64,000 nt of DNA from Undaria pinnatifida. Lineage: Eukaryota; Sar; Phaeophyceae; Laminariales; Alariaceae. The notes beneath the pieces are model-generated. The model made no database searches. It was given only the letters and a program-made list of their open reading frames with translations, and was not told where the DNA came from. The position numbers and the translations under genes were made by a program. The stretch's first letter is position 1. Each line of letters opens with the position of its first letter. The stretch covers positions 226,001 through 290,000 of the forward strand of contig JABAKD010000108.1 of the NCBI GenBank assembly GCA_012845835.1. Direction: 5' to 3'. Below are positions 43,316 to 53,399 of this stretch, in pieces.

Positions 43316-45530
43316 GCCGACGAGCGTCCGAACCAGGCAGGTCGGAAGGGAGATCCAAATAAAGGAGGTTGCTTCCGAGCGGCGAGCCGTCCGGGGTCTC
43401 GGCGGCGGAGCAGGGACCGACGGCCAGGACCTTGCATGGGCCCGGCCAGTTAAGCGCGAGTTTGGCCTTGAGTACCTTGGCGTCGGTATTCGCCTTCACA
43501 CCCTGGCGGATGGTAGAGGCAGAATTGTATACCCATGCCCAACCACCCACAGTAAAGTTAGGTGCTGGACGCAGCGCGTTCGCGAGGGCGGAGTTTCTGC
43601 GGTTAACACGGGAAACGGTGAGGGCGTGGTGTGCGCGGACAATGTCGTTCGGGCGCTTTTGCCGGTCGGTGGCCAAATCGCAATAGGCCAGGTGGTCACG
43701 GGCCAGACTCTGGTGTCCCACGACACCTTTGCGGTCGAAAATCGTCGGGGGGAGCCGTGGGAGTCTGCCCATGTGGACCTTGTTGGGCGCCAAACCCGTC
43801 GCCGCGCTGACAGAGTTGTTGTAAGCGAATTCGACGTGGGGCAGATGCGAGTCCCAGTCGTCTTGTTGCTCGTTGACAACCATAGCCAGCATTTGTGCCA
43901 TAGTGTGATTTACCCGCTCAACGCCCCCGTTACAGTTGGGATGATATGAGCTTGTAGCAAGCTTGTGTACACGTAACAGCTGATATACAGCTTGTGAAAG
44001 CTTGGAGCAGAACTGCAGTCTGTTGTCCGAGAGTATGGTGCGCGGGCACCCCCACAAGGGGATGTATTGGTTTACCAGGATATTGGCTGCACCTTCCGCG
44101 GTGAACTCAGCGGCAGTGACGGGGAACATGTCGGCCCGACGACTGAAGCGATCGGTGAACAGCAGGATGTAGGTGTTGCCTCGTGGTGTTACCGGAAGGG
44201 GGCCGAAGTAGTCAACACTGACGGCGATACCTGGACCTTCCGGCAGAGGCATTGTGATGATGGGCCAGCGGACAGTCAACCGTGGGGTTTTCCGCGCTTG
44301 GCACTTCAAGCAGTGGCAAAGCCACCACCGGGTACACACACTCATGCCAATCCACCAATAAAAACGCTCCAGCATGCGCAACGTGCGCGTGGTGCCAAGG
44401 TGGCAGGAGGCCGTCGGGTGGCAAGCTTGCATGATCCAAGGGCGCATGAGCAGGGGAACGTGGATGCGAACTGGCTCGTCGTTTTGCAAGCAAGCAGCTC
44501 GTCCCACAGAGTTCGGTTTGTCAGAGCTTGTTGGCGGTAGTGTCGGGTTACGGACGAGTAGGACGATGTCGTCGTCGGTTGTATGTAGCCGACCCTTACC
44601 CGCCAGTTCCTGGATGCCTGAGGGGGAGGGACGCTTGGGCGAGGGGTAGCTTGTCAAGAAGTCGGGTGGCAGGGCTGACGGCCGGCCGATAGAGATGTAA
44701 CGTATCGTGGCGTGGCACGTCCGCTCTGCGTGTTGTTCGCGCTTCCAATCGGCACGTGAATACCGCGCGACGGAATCCGCGAACCGCGACTCAGCAGCGT
44801 CGCCGAGGGCATCCGACCTTGTAAGTGTAGCCGGCGTTTTACCAGGAGGAGGCGTAAGCCGTAGAAGCGGAGTTCCCATGGGCTCTGCGTGGTCGTGGTC
44901 GGACGGAAGTGGTACCGTGCGGGCCGGCGGGTCGGCAAGAGTAGGGGTCGCGGCGACTGGCGGAGCCGGCCGCGGCCGTCGGGCTCGCGGCGGAGTTGTA
45001 ACTCGTCTGGACGATGGCTGGGGGACCCCGCCGGGCCCGAAGCCATAGTCGACAGCAGGGGGTGCCTTACCAGCTGCTGTTGCTGAACGCCGGCGCGTCC
45101 GAGTGGAGATGCGGTCCGAAAAGGGCGTCATCGTCTGGGGCGCCGGAGATCCAGGCGAGATTGGGACGGACGCGGTCGGGCCCATGGGCTCGACGGGGTT
45201 TGTCCCTTGTACCGAGCTCCGGGAAGGAGTCGGTTGGGCCACTGATGTCGTGGTAGCCGGGGCTTCGGCGGAGTCCTCGTTGGTCACGGTGGGTACAGCA
45301 AAAACCGAAGCGAAATCGTAGTCGGCTGTACGCGAGCCCCCACCTCGGCCGGGCGAGCTATCGACGGTGGCGGTGGATGCAGAAACACGAGCGACGAATC
45401 TCCTGGAAGGAGTAGGAAGGTCTTCAAGCCTCATACGTGGCCCGTGTGTGCGAAAATTGCAAAAGGCGGTAAGAGAGAGAGGAAGCCCACCCAAAGCATT
45501 ATTTTTGGTGCGGGGCATTAGCCCACCCAA
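42921..45530 (-). CDS. Integrase of the NADAR retrotransposon, with long N-terminal linker
   Basis: An uninterrupted 869-residue frame. Residues 1-290 are Pro/Ser/Thr/Arg-rich and disordered. The zinc-binding domain is H371-x5-H377-x29-C407-x2-C410 (HPTASCH ... CLKC). The catalytic core has Asp440 in VSVDYFGPLP, Asp502 in TILSDNRLQF and Glu538 in NGGVERVNHTM, giving D-x61-D-x35-E, the exact spacing of retroviral and Ty3 integrases. Up to about residue 780 the frame is genuine integrase; after a frame change near 43300 the true product continues in the frame 43315-42557. The role is insertion of element cDNA into the chromosome. It is the best-preserved part of the element. Position 45531-45572 upstream keeps the same frame but carries a TGA. 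Confidence 0.92.
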   Translation of the reverse strand: MGGLMPRTKNNALGGLPLSLTAFCNFRTHGPRMRLEDLPTPSRRFVARVSASTATVDSSPGRGGGSRTADYDFASVFAVPTVTNEDSAEAPATTTSVAQPTPSRSSVQGTNPVEPMGPTASVPISPGSPAPQTMTPFSDRISTRTRRRSATAAGKAPPAVDYGFGPGGVPQPSSRRVTTPPRARRPRPAPPVAATPTLADPPARTVPLPSDHDHAEPMGTPLLRLTPPPGKTPATLTRSDALGDAAESRFADSVARYSRADWKREQHAERTCHATIRYISIGRPSALPPDFLTSYPSPKRPSPSGIQELAGKGRLHTTDDDIVLLVRNPTLPPTSSDKPNSVGRAACLQNDEPVRIHVPLLMRPWIMQACHPTASCHLGTTRTLRMLERFYWWIGMSVCTRWWLCHCLKCQARKTPRLTVRWPIITMPLPEGPGIAVSVDYFGPLPVTPRGNTYILLFTDRFSRRADMFPVTAAEFTAEGAANILVNQYIPLWGCPRTILSDNRLQFCSKLSQAVYQLLRVHKLATSSYHPNCNGGVERVNHTMAQMLAMVVNEQQDDWDSHLPHVEFAYNNSVSAATGLAPNKVHMGRLPRLPPTIFDRKGVVGHQSLARDHLAYCDLATDRQKRPNDIVRAHHALTVSRVNRRNSALANALRPAPNFTVGGWAWVYNSASTIRQGVKANTDAKVLKAKLALNWPGPCKVLAVGPCSAAETPDGSPLGSNLLYLDLPSDLPGSDARRRVAIERLQTLCQPPRQRGHAQIPTGGADTVCAQQIFQEVPAVPRHSTRRFDSPPTAGGGADHWSSVGTGARWRHRGAIQDALGGTFRTVLGAGNGPSPLSLPHLALLARNPGPAPPTQPPLPPNADRGGTA

Positions 45531-45569
45531 GCCGACACTCGGTATCGGGGAAGAAGGAGTGTACAGCCC

Positions 45570-46278
45570 TCAAGCCCGTATGAGGTAAATACCACCATCC
45601 TCAACAGGGGTAAGGCTCGTCGAACCATTTCGGTCGTGTTCCGTGGCAGGCTCCGGCAAGCCAGACAGGAAGTCAGCGTTGCCGTTTGCGCTTCCTTTTC
45701 GGTATTCGAGGGTGTAATCGAATGCGGTGAGGAACTCGAGCCATCTCTGGACTCGGCCGTTGTGATTTCCCACTTTGCCTATGTTTTCCAGAGCCTTGTG
45801 GTCTGAGAATACTCGGAACTTGGTGCCCCAAAGGTAGCCGCGGAGGCGCTTGAGAGCCCAGACGATGCTGCCAGCCTCCAAATCGAGAGGAGTCCAGTGC
45901 CTTTCCGAGTCGAGCGTAGCTCGACTGATGTACGATGGGTTTTATGGAGCCGTCCGTCTGCTCCTGTTCGAGAGCGGCTCCGAACCCGTCGATGCAGGCA
46001 TCGCAGTACACGTGGAACGGGCGTGTGCCGTCGGCGACGGCGTCCCAATCAGGGTAAACGAGGACTGGCGGGGTCGTGAGCTCCGCCAAGATTTCTCTTA
46101 CCAACTTCTCCATAGCAGGCGTAAAGGCAAACTTTACCCCCTTCCGAAGGAGTGCGTTAATAGGACGAAGCCTCTTCGATAAATCGGGCAAAAAATTGCG
46201 GTAATAGTTGATACCGCCCATGAGTGCGCGCGCCTGCTTAACGTCAGTGGCCATCGGCATATTGGTCAATGCCGACAC
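45570..46278 (-). pseudogene. RNase H of the NADAR retrotransposon, frameshifted
   Basis: The first frame (46278-45673) has the connection region ARALMGGINYYRNFLPDLSK and then FHVYCDACIDGFGAALEQEQ with the first catalytic Asp. The second (45881-45570) has IVWALKRLRGYLWGTKFRVF, SDHKALENIGKVGNHNGRVQ and GNADFLSGLP with the later Asp residues. The frame change lies near 45900. The second frame ends at TGA 45570-45572, in line with the integrase frame; the codon was probably CGA (Arg), since C-to-T at CpG explains it. Confidence 0.88.
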
Positions 46279-47510
46279 TTTTTTCCGAATTTGGGCGTAG
46301 GCCTGCTGGAGAAATGGAGTGGCCTAGAAAGTTCGCATCGGTAGCGCCCAAACGCGCCTTCGAGGGGGAAAGCTTGAGATTGTGCTTTCGAAGGCGTTCG
46401 AAGAGAGCGAATCGTCCGAACATGCGTTACCGGGTCGGAGTCGAACACGATAACATCGTCGAGGTAAGCTGCCACCTGTGTCAAGACCTTGATCACCTCA
46501 TTGATAACCTTGACGAACCACCCAGCCGAGGCGCTGCTGCCCTGGGGCATAACGAGCCACTCATAAAGGCCCGTGGGTGTGCAGAACGCTGTAAGGGGAA
46601 CTGTGTCCTTGTGTGCCGTTATCTGGTGGAACGAGGAAACCAAGTCGAACAGGGAACACCCGACCTGAGCCCAAGGAGTCCAGGACCTGGTCCCAGCGCG
46701 GAATCGGCAGTTGGCTGAGTTGCTAATTTGGTTGAGCTTCTTGTAGTTCACCGTGATCCTCACACCGCCAGATTTTTGCGGGATGACCACCAGCGGGTTC
46801 GAGTACGGCGAGGTCGAGTGCTGAATCAGCCCAGCCGCGAGGTACTGGTTAAGGGTCGCGTCCACTTTTCTGGCCAGTATAGGCTTTATGCGATGGGGTC
46901 GTGAAGTGACCGGAGCGCTGCCCTCCGGAACCGAGATTTCAAAGGGCATTAGGGAGCATGACCCAAAATCCGTCTTCGAGGTGGAGAACACGTCAGAAAA
47001 GTCGCAGAGCACATCCCCCAGTTGCTCAATGGTCGGGGGGTCCCAACCAGGGTCGTGTAAGTCGAACGCAATCTCCCGCAGGTGCGGTGGGAGTCGGGCC
47101 CAGACGCGTAGAAATGCAGAACGTTGGACCGGGTTCAAACGTTTCATAAGCGTCGGCGAGGGCGACGGTACGGCGAAAACTATCCCCTCCGCGTCCGTCG
47201 GGCTCGCGACCGCAGAGACCTGGCTGTCCGAAGTCTGGCCAGGGTGGGGACCCGCAGCCTTGATAGTGTGTTGCAAGGCACCCAGCGGGATGCGCAAAAG
47301 TGGAGCGTCGGCGACCCCGATAAGGTCGCGTGGCTCGAGGTCCGCGACACCTATGACGGGAAGCACCTGTTGTCCTGAAGCAACAAAGTGTTTCTGTTCC
47401 GAAAGAATATCCGGCTGCGGCAGTATGTCGACAAGATAGTGTCCTGTGAGCGCAGGAGAGCCGTTACTGCGCACCAAGTTGACCGCGAGCAGTTGGGGCT
47501 CGTCCGACAA
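46266..47510 (-). pseudogene. Reverse transcriptase of the NADAR retrotransposon
   Basis: A 414-residue frame. Residues 200-375 form the domain: SPYSNPLVVIPQKSGGVR and ITVNYKKLNQIS, then CSLFDLVSSFHQITAHKD with the first palm Asp, PTGLYEWLVMPQGSSASAGW, and AAYLDDVIVFDSD with the YLDD active site (46466-46455). About residues 264-284 are scrambled by two compensating indels, since the usual P-I-P-R-V-D-x-x-L-D segment is unreadable. Residues 1-180 connect to the protease. The upstream join at about 47515 needs a frame change. The enzyme copies element RNA using an internal tRNA primer. Confidence 0.9.
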
Positions 47511-47584
47511 ACTGACGCCTGTAGAGCCATCATAGCGAAGGTGGAAAGCACCGTTCGATGCTGCGGGGTCGACGGCATACGCCG

Positions 47585-48300
47585 CTACGCCTGCTGTGGC
47601 GTGGTGGGCAACGTCAGCTCGCCCAAAACCCGATTATCGAGAGGACGAGGGGGCAGGGCGCGGTACGAACTGGTGTTGAAGCGCATCCACCTGTCGCGGC
47701 CCAGCAAGACAGCGTGCTGCATGACCGAAGGAGGGACCACGCATGCCCACACCGCGAGAGAGCATGTTGGTTCTTTTTCGAGGAAGAATTGAACGCTCAG
47801 ACGGATGTGGGTCGCGGTCCGTAAAGGGGCGGATTCGCCAAAACCACCCCAGGAGCGAGGGCTGCTGGGCCGCTCGCACGCCGACGAGGCGGCGCCTACC
47901 GATAGCATACGATCCAACACGTCACGACGGATGAAGGTTTGGGGGGAGCCAGTGTCAAGCAGCGCTGTACATATGTAGGGCGCAATAGCGTCCCCTCCGC
48001 TATGTATTGCAATATCGGTAGTGAAAGAATCGTCGTCCAGCGTCACGGTACCCCCGACGAGGCAGGGGCCATGTTCTGGCAGTGCGCGGTCTGAGGCGCC
48101 GCGAGAAGCTACCGCCAAAACCTCCGGGCTTTGATCGGCGGGTGTACCCGAAAAATAGGCCGAAGGAGGGCCTTGGGCAGCGCCGACCGCGGTCCCCGAG
48201 CGCGACTGCTGAGCGGACGAAATTTCATGGGTTCCAGCATTCCCGGTGGGCCTGCGGAATCGACGAGGGAAGGCCGGGTGTGGCGATCCGTCCTCGCTGT
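47585..48300 (-). pseudogene. Aspartic protease of the NADAR retrotransposon
   Basis: In the frame 48409-47585 the retropepsin motif ALLDTGSPQTFIRR has its catalytic Asp at residue 152 (codon at 47956). VVPPSVMQHAVLLGRDRWM follows with the L-L-G-x-D strand typical of Ty3/gypsy proteases. It would cleave Gag and Pol, presumably also around the NADAR domain. The same frame starts with the C-terminal part of NADAR, so NADAR and protease were one continuous chain. TAG at 47585 and a frame change at about 47515 separate it from the reverse transcriptase. Confidence 0.87.
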
Positions 48301-48762
48301 CGCGAATTGCTTCGCGAACGGCAGAGAGTGCCTCACCGAGCAAATGTTTTCCTCTCCACTTGTGTGGATCTTGGCGTGGGGGTCGTCCGCCCGGAGACCT
48401 ATACCCCACACTGTGTCTAGAGGACTGGCCTCTGCCAGAAATTTGTTGCCAGTGCTCAAAAGGTGATTTTTCATGGTTGGGTTATGCGTAAATTTGGCAT
48501 AGTTGCCAGATAACACGGCATTTTGCTTCTCCCTGTCCCAAACGGCGGCGTCAAAATTGCGCACGCCTCGACCAACGCGTTTGCGCGTGCTGGGGTCAGA
48601 CGATGACATGATGAGCTCCACTGCGCGATGGTCTTTAAAAAGCCGAGCCTTCTCAGCCATCATAAACTGCTCCGCGCAAGAATATGATACGTCGTCGACG
48701 ACAAACGACGAAGGAGACCACTGCGAGAAAAAGGAGGGCGGTTGCCAGAACAACACTACTCT
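48298..48762 (-). pseudogene. NADAR domain inside the retrotransposon polyprotein
   Basis: In the frame 49182-48109, residues 141-270 read as a NADAR (YbiA/COG3236) domain in order: RVVLFWQPPSFFSQWSPSSF, the V-S-Y-S-C-A-E-Q-F-M-M-A-E-K-A block, KRVGRGVRNFDAAVWDREK, LSGNYAKFTHNPTMKNHLL and EASPLDTVWGIGL. The last block, KWRGKHLLGEALSAVREAIR, is in the next frame (from about 48370), so one base has been lost near 48375. With it the domain is complete at about 155 residues, the normal size. Known NADAR proteins cleave N-glycosidic bonds, for example in riboflavin intermediates or ADP-ribosyl-guanine. The Glu and Lys of E-x6-K and the W-G-I-G block are kept. Position between the CCHC knuckle and the protease is unusual. 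Confidence 0.88.
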
Positions 48763-49370
48763 GTCTGTAGAGTATTCGAGGGAAGGGTCAAAAGTCGACG
48801 GTGCCAACCCGTCGGAGGCCGTGTTAGGCATATGAGCTTGAAATGTCCCCGTCTGGGGACACCAGTCTCTGGCACTTTGGGCCTGCAGCGTCCCCGTCTG
48901 GGAACGCCCGGCCTCGGGAGCACGGCGCGAGCCCGAACCCACGGGTGGTCGCGTCGTGGCCTTGTCGCTCTTTGGCGTAAAATCGCAAGGAACTGCTCTC
49001 ACTGCACCCGAAGGGACAGGGGGCTCGGAGCTGTTACTGCTTGACGAGAGGCGCGATTCTTCCGTATCTTCACGGGAATAGCGTCCAGCTGATCGGGCTG
49101 GAGGCCGTGGCGTCACCACTGGCCCGTTGCGCAGTGTCGGATCTATATTCTGTGCCACTGGGGCAGACGTAGCCTGATGCACGTGGGTTAGCGTGCTTAA
49201 AGACGGAGCAGGGCCCGTAGACCCTGTGGGCGTCTTCGAGAGCGGGGCTCGGGCAAGTGGAAATAAATTCTTCGCCCGAGGGGGCTCCTTCCCGTTAGCC
49301 CTCTTGGAGGAGAGAGACGAGGTAGCTAAGCTTGTCGGCTCCTCCTTGATGGGAAAAGGATAGAGCGCCC
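48763..49370 (-). pseudogene. Disordered linker between nucleocapsid and NADAR
   Basis: Same frame as NADAR, open from a double TAG at about 49372. It contains IKEEPTSLATSSLSSKRANG and many Pro, Ser and Arg residues; two SQTGTLQAQ/PQTGTFQAH-like short repeats lie near residues 94-117. No fold expected. The overlap with the Gag frame (49326-49370) contains TTTCCCA at 49356-49350 in the phase X-XXY-YYZ. Confidence 0.6.
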
Positions 49371-50840
49371 GCTACTATCGCGAGGAGACACCGGATCAAA
49401 TCTTGGAAAATATCTCGGTGCATATGGGTTGGCTTTCCCACACCTCAAACCAACCGCCGCTTTACGGTCAGGAAGAGGTGGAGACGAACCCGCTCGCGTA
49501 TGGGGGCGACGCGTCGTCGCCGCAGTCTTCTTGCTGCGCGACGCGTGCCTGGGGGGAGCGTGCAAGGTACAGGCTCCTTAGTCATGGTTGAGAGGGGCAG
49601 CGTTAGGGGCGCGTGCCTCCGTTGTCGAGCTAGAGCCACGGCAGGGGTTAACGGCGTTGGAAGTGCTGGTCCCCATTGCCGAACTCGGACCATGATCGAG
49701 GGGGGCATCACTGTGGGCGCGCACCCCCTTCGTTGAAAATGTAACCTGGCTGGGGGGGGGCATGCTGGGAGCACTGGTCCCCACCGCGGGCACTGCGCCG
49801 TGAAAGTCATCAGGCGACGTAGGAGCCCGTGGGCTCTTGACAGAAATAATTTGTGCCGCGCCACGTGTAAGGCGAACGACAGGCACTCGAGCATCTTGTG
49901 AAAGCAAAGGAAGTGTCCCCGACAGTGCCGTCGGCGTACGGATCGGGTGTGCCGTACCGCCGTCGCCCTGTCAGTTGCCAGTGCGAAAGGTACCTGGTTG
50001 TCGCGCGTTGGGGTTTCCGCTCGGATTGTGGGTTGCCCCGAAACGCTTCCCCGGAGCAGACACGGAAGCCGAGGAAGCTGGCGAGGGCGGGACAGCACCT
50101 TGTTGGCCAGGCGTGTATGTGCTGTTGTTACCGCTGTGGCTGTTTGTCTGTCCCTGGTCCCGTGAATACCCTCGTGATTGGTTTGAACGATTTCGGCGAT
50201 TTTTGTTGTACATTTGCGAGCGAGAAGACCGTCCGTCGCGGCGGTAGCTAACCATACGTGCTTGCCACCGTCGGAAAACGTCATGATCGCCAAGTTGGCC
50301 AAGTTCAGGGTTTAGACAGCCGCTGGCGTTGATAAAGGGATGCCTACAGTTGCGTAAGGAGTGAGTGTCTTCGTGACAGTTGAGGCAATGACCCCTGTTT
50401 TCTCGGAGAACCGCGGCGCGGGCAGAGGGCGTGAGGAGGCCGCTCCAGAGGGGAGGGTCGTCGGTCTTGAACGAGGCACTAACATCGAAAACTTCTGCAT
50501 AGTGTTGTTCTTTTAGAGGCCAGCAGTTGGACATTTTGTCGAGCCAGGGGTCGGTGGAATCAACAATCGGCATGACAATCGGATTATGGCTCGAACCCGT
50601 CTGCCAAGAAGGCGACTGGGACAGCACTCGGCCCTGGCCGCGCTCATGAACGGCGGGCCGGGGCCCCGACGGGGCGGATGACCGCGATCCCGTCGAAGAA
50701 ACAGGTAGAGAAAAATGTTTTTCGCCGTTGACGGCAGGTGTCTTATTGTGCGCCAAGTCACTAAACGCTTTCCACATGGCATCTAATAAGGCGTATGGCC
50801 GTGGGTCCGTAGCCTTCGAGCCAGGGTATAACGTAGGCAT
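49326..50840 (-). pseudogene. Gag nucleocapsid part with CCHC knuckle and stop-split tail
   Basis: The frame from 50840 has CLNCHEDTHSLRNC (C152, C155, H160, C165: C-x2-C-x4-H-x4-C), which binds element RNA. It is followed by a basic Arg/Ser/Asn-rich tail ending FRTGN and TGA at 49971. The same frame stays readable beyond this stop to TAA at 49578 and on to TAG at 49326, with a low-complexity peptide repeat (GTSxPS..., APLDH/APLNH). Either the stops are decay, or TGA-C marks a leaky end of Gag. I favour decay because several other stops are clear mutations. Confidence 0.8.
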
Positions 50841-50852
50841 GAGCGTCGGAAA

Positions 50853-51485
50853 CTACTCGTTGACCGCCATCCTAACCACCTCCAGCACGACATTCGTCCC
50901 CGGGGAAAAAACACGCTCACTCCCCGTGACTGCCGATACTAGCACACGGAACTCCCGACTGAAATCAGAAAAAGGCGTGCCGTTACACACTTCAAAAGTG
51001 TGCAACTTATTGTAGCCTTCGCCCGTGTCGACCCGGTCAAAGTGCGTCACGAGCAGGCGTAGCAGGAGGGTGAAAGCCTCGGGCCCAGATGCTCCTCCGT
51101 CCAACGCTCTTGACACCTGTCCAAAGAAATCGTCGATCAAGGTGGTCATGCGAGCGGTCGTGGGCCTGTCAGGTGTTATGGCACGGTTGAATGCCAGGCG
51201 GAGGGGGTGGATCCAACCGGGAACCCACGTGGGGGCACGTACACCCTCTTGGCAACGGTCGTCACAGCGCATGAGTATGTCAGTCATGGCAGCCCGAACC
51301 GAACGCGTGAGTTGCTGTGTGCCGTCAGACTTGTTCAAAGAGGCGGGGAACGGTAGCACAGAAATGCATGATACGTCCTTGTGGGAGAGCTTAACATAGG
51401 CGCGCCAAACCGAGTCATCGAGCGTGGATTTAGCTAGAGCCGCGGCGGTAGAAAGTTCGGCGGTACGCTCGCGGGCCAAATCCAA
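50853..51485 (-). pseudogene. Gag capsid of the NADAR retrotransposon
   Basis: Reads STLDDSVWRAYVKLSHKDVS, then PGWIHPLRLAFNRAITPDRP, FDRVDTGEGYNKLHTFEVCN and GTPFSDFSREFRVLVSAVTG, a helical Gag capsid. It ends RMAVNE and TAG (50853-50855), followed in the same frame by FPTLMPTLYPG and the nucleocapsid segment 50840-49326. So capsid and nucleocapsid are one frame interrupted by a single amber codon, which differs from a Gln or Glu codon by one base. Confidence 0.82.
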
Positions 51486-52918
51486 AGAAACAGGTTGGTG
51501 TGGTCACCCGACACGGTTAGTTTGCTCAGCCGGTCGGCGGAAGAGGCAATATCCACCAGGGAAGGAGTTACTTGCCTCCTGCCAGCTACCACGGTCAACC
51601 TCGCCGTGGTCCGTGTTCGAGCTCGAAGACGAGCAGGAGGACGTTGACCAGTCGTCCCACGCTGAGGGCCCTCGTGTGCTCTTTCGCCGTCCTCCGGTCC
51701 CTCCTCCCGAGCTGCGACCGCCGCCCCGGTTGGTTCGGGCCTAGTTGCTCCCTTGGCGGCGCTGTGGGCCACCACCAGTACCCGACGCTCCTCCCGCGCT
51801 TCCACCACCGTTGCCACCACCGCGGCGGTTGTGGTGGCCACCACTCCCACCATTTTCCCCGTTTCCCCCACTCTGGCCGCCACCACCCCCGGAGTTGCCA
51901 TCTCCACGGTTGCGGTCCCCCCGATCACCGCTGCCACCGCGCCGCTGTTTGGTGGAGCGCCTTTCTTCCAGCGCTTCCTTTGGAGTCGGCCACAGGACTG
52001 GGTCAGGGGCGTCGTCGTGGGCCAATCTTAAGGCATTGACCAAAGCGAGGGTAGGTGCTCGCCTCATCTGCCCTAAGGCGGACGAGTTGTCCCGGCGAGC
52101 CCAGACTGCTCCGACCGAAAGGTCGTCCGCATTGAACGACGACCGTCGCTCTGAAGTTAGAAGGGCCGTGGCCGCTGCTATCACCGCCTCCGCCAGATAC
52201 GCCGAGAACTCGACCCTCGGCGTGGTAGCCATGTACTGGACGCTGCCAGACATGAAAACGTCGTCCCCGGGTCGTGTATCTTGGGAAGCGACACTCAGCG
52301 GGCGCGCCGAGGAAGGGGCAGCTCTCGCCGGAGTCGATGTAGCTGAGAGGGCAACGGCTTGGCGTGCTCTCTCTACCGCGCGGGACGCCTCGCGAGCAGT
52401 GGCCCTCGCCTGATCGATGGCGTGATCCTCACGGCGTCGACGTTCGTCATCGAGCCGTTTGCGTTCCTCTCGTCGAAGCAGGGTCGCGTTGGCGTCGTCG
52501 AGAGCTCTTTGGGCCCGAGAAATTCAGACTCTGAGTCTGAGGGGCCGGCATGGGAGCGCTGGTCTCCGTAGCTCTGGGGAAGGCACTCTGTCGAGCGCGC
52601 AGAGGTCAGATGTCGACGGTGGTGCTCTGAGGACAGCTGGAGATGCTCCCTCGAGGCTGGGGATATTTGTCGTCGTTATGTCTCCGCGCCCGGTAGGAGT
52701 TTTTCCGCGTCGTCGACCGGCGAGTCGGGGTGGTCGGTCGGTGTGCCGTGTTGTTGACTCGTGTTGGAGTCACTATCGTCGTCAAGGTTTTTGGCGCGTC
52801 CTCCTCGTCTCGATTCGCGGAACCTCGAGCGTTCCCGTCCTTCTCCCTGGGCCTCCTGGATGGGGCGCGTGGAGGACCGCAGCCTGCCCGAGTAGCCCCC
52901 ATCGTCACTGGTGGACAT
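51486..52918 (-). pseudogene. Gag N-terminal region with coiled coil and Gly-rich tract
   Basis: ATG at 52918 (context CACCATGTC) opens an acidic, Ser/Arg-rich start, MSTSDDGGYSGRLRSSTRPI. After frame changes the frame from about 52530 to 51741 reads LLRREERKRLDDERRRRED and ATAREASRAVERARQAVAL, a strong coiled coil, then RVEFSAYLAEAVIAAATALL and a long Gly/Asn/Arg-rich tail. Another shifted frame (near 51590-51490) reads QVTPSLVDIASSADRLSKLT, leading into the capsid. At least three frame changes. The start codon is my best guess. Confidence 0.65.
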
Positions 52919-53190
52919 GGTGCCTAGGTGTAGTGAAGGGGGGGGGGGGGGAAGGGATAGGAACGACGCGTGAAGAAGCTATGGAGACAGATAAATTCTT
53001 GTGGTGTTCCTGCTCCAAGTAGCGGTATATCTGTGTTTCAGCAAACAGCAACAATATGGGCCTCGGCTCCGTCCAGTGTTTCAGCAAACAGCAACAATAT
53101 GGGCCTCGACTCCATCCAGCATCAATGATGGTAGCAGCCACGCCAACTAGCCGTATAAGAGGAGTACAGCAGTAACAAGGTACCAACCAT
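52919..53190. other. Leader sequence with a 44-bp duplication
   Basis: GTTTCAGCAAACAGCAACAA occurs at about 53035 and 53079. It is part of the 5' leader of the retrotransposon; a G-run lies at 52938-52950. Confidence 0.6.
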
Positions 53191-53399
53191 CAAAACCGCA
53201 ACATAAGAGCAGCGCCCAGTCGGACCGTTGGGTGTATGGGTAATGCCCGCACGAACCGCAGTACAAGGAGCCAAAACTGGGCAGCACTGACCCTAACCGC
53301 AGTGCAGGGGGTGCAACACAGTAAAGGTACGTCTGCAGCCATCGCATTTAAACAGGCATCATTCAACCTAGGCGGGGGGGTAGCACAGGAAATCGTCGA

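Noticed and set aside
49445-50302. 286-codon minus-strand frame overlapping the Gag tail
   Set aside because: It is an Arg/Pro/His-rich shadow frame; the CCHC knuckle and basic tail are in the neighbouring frame.
47585-52918. Treating all stops and frame changes in the NADAR element as programmed recoding
   Set aside because: There are too many (at least seven shifts and five stops), several within conserved domains, which indicates decay or consensus errors.
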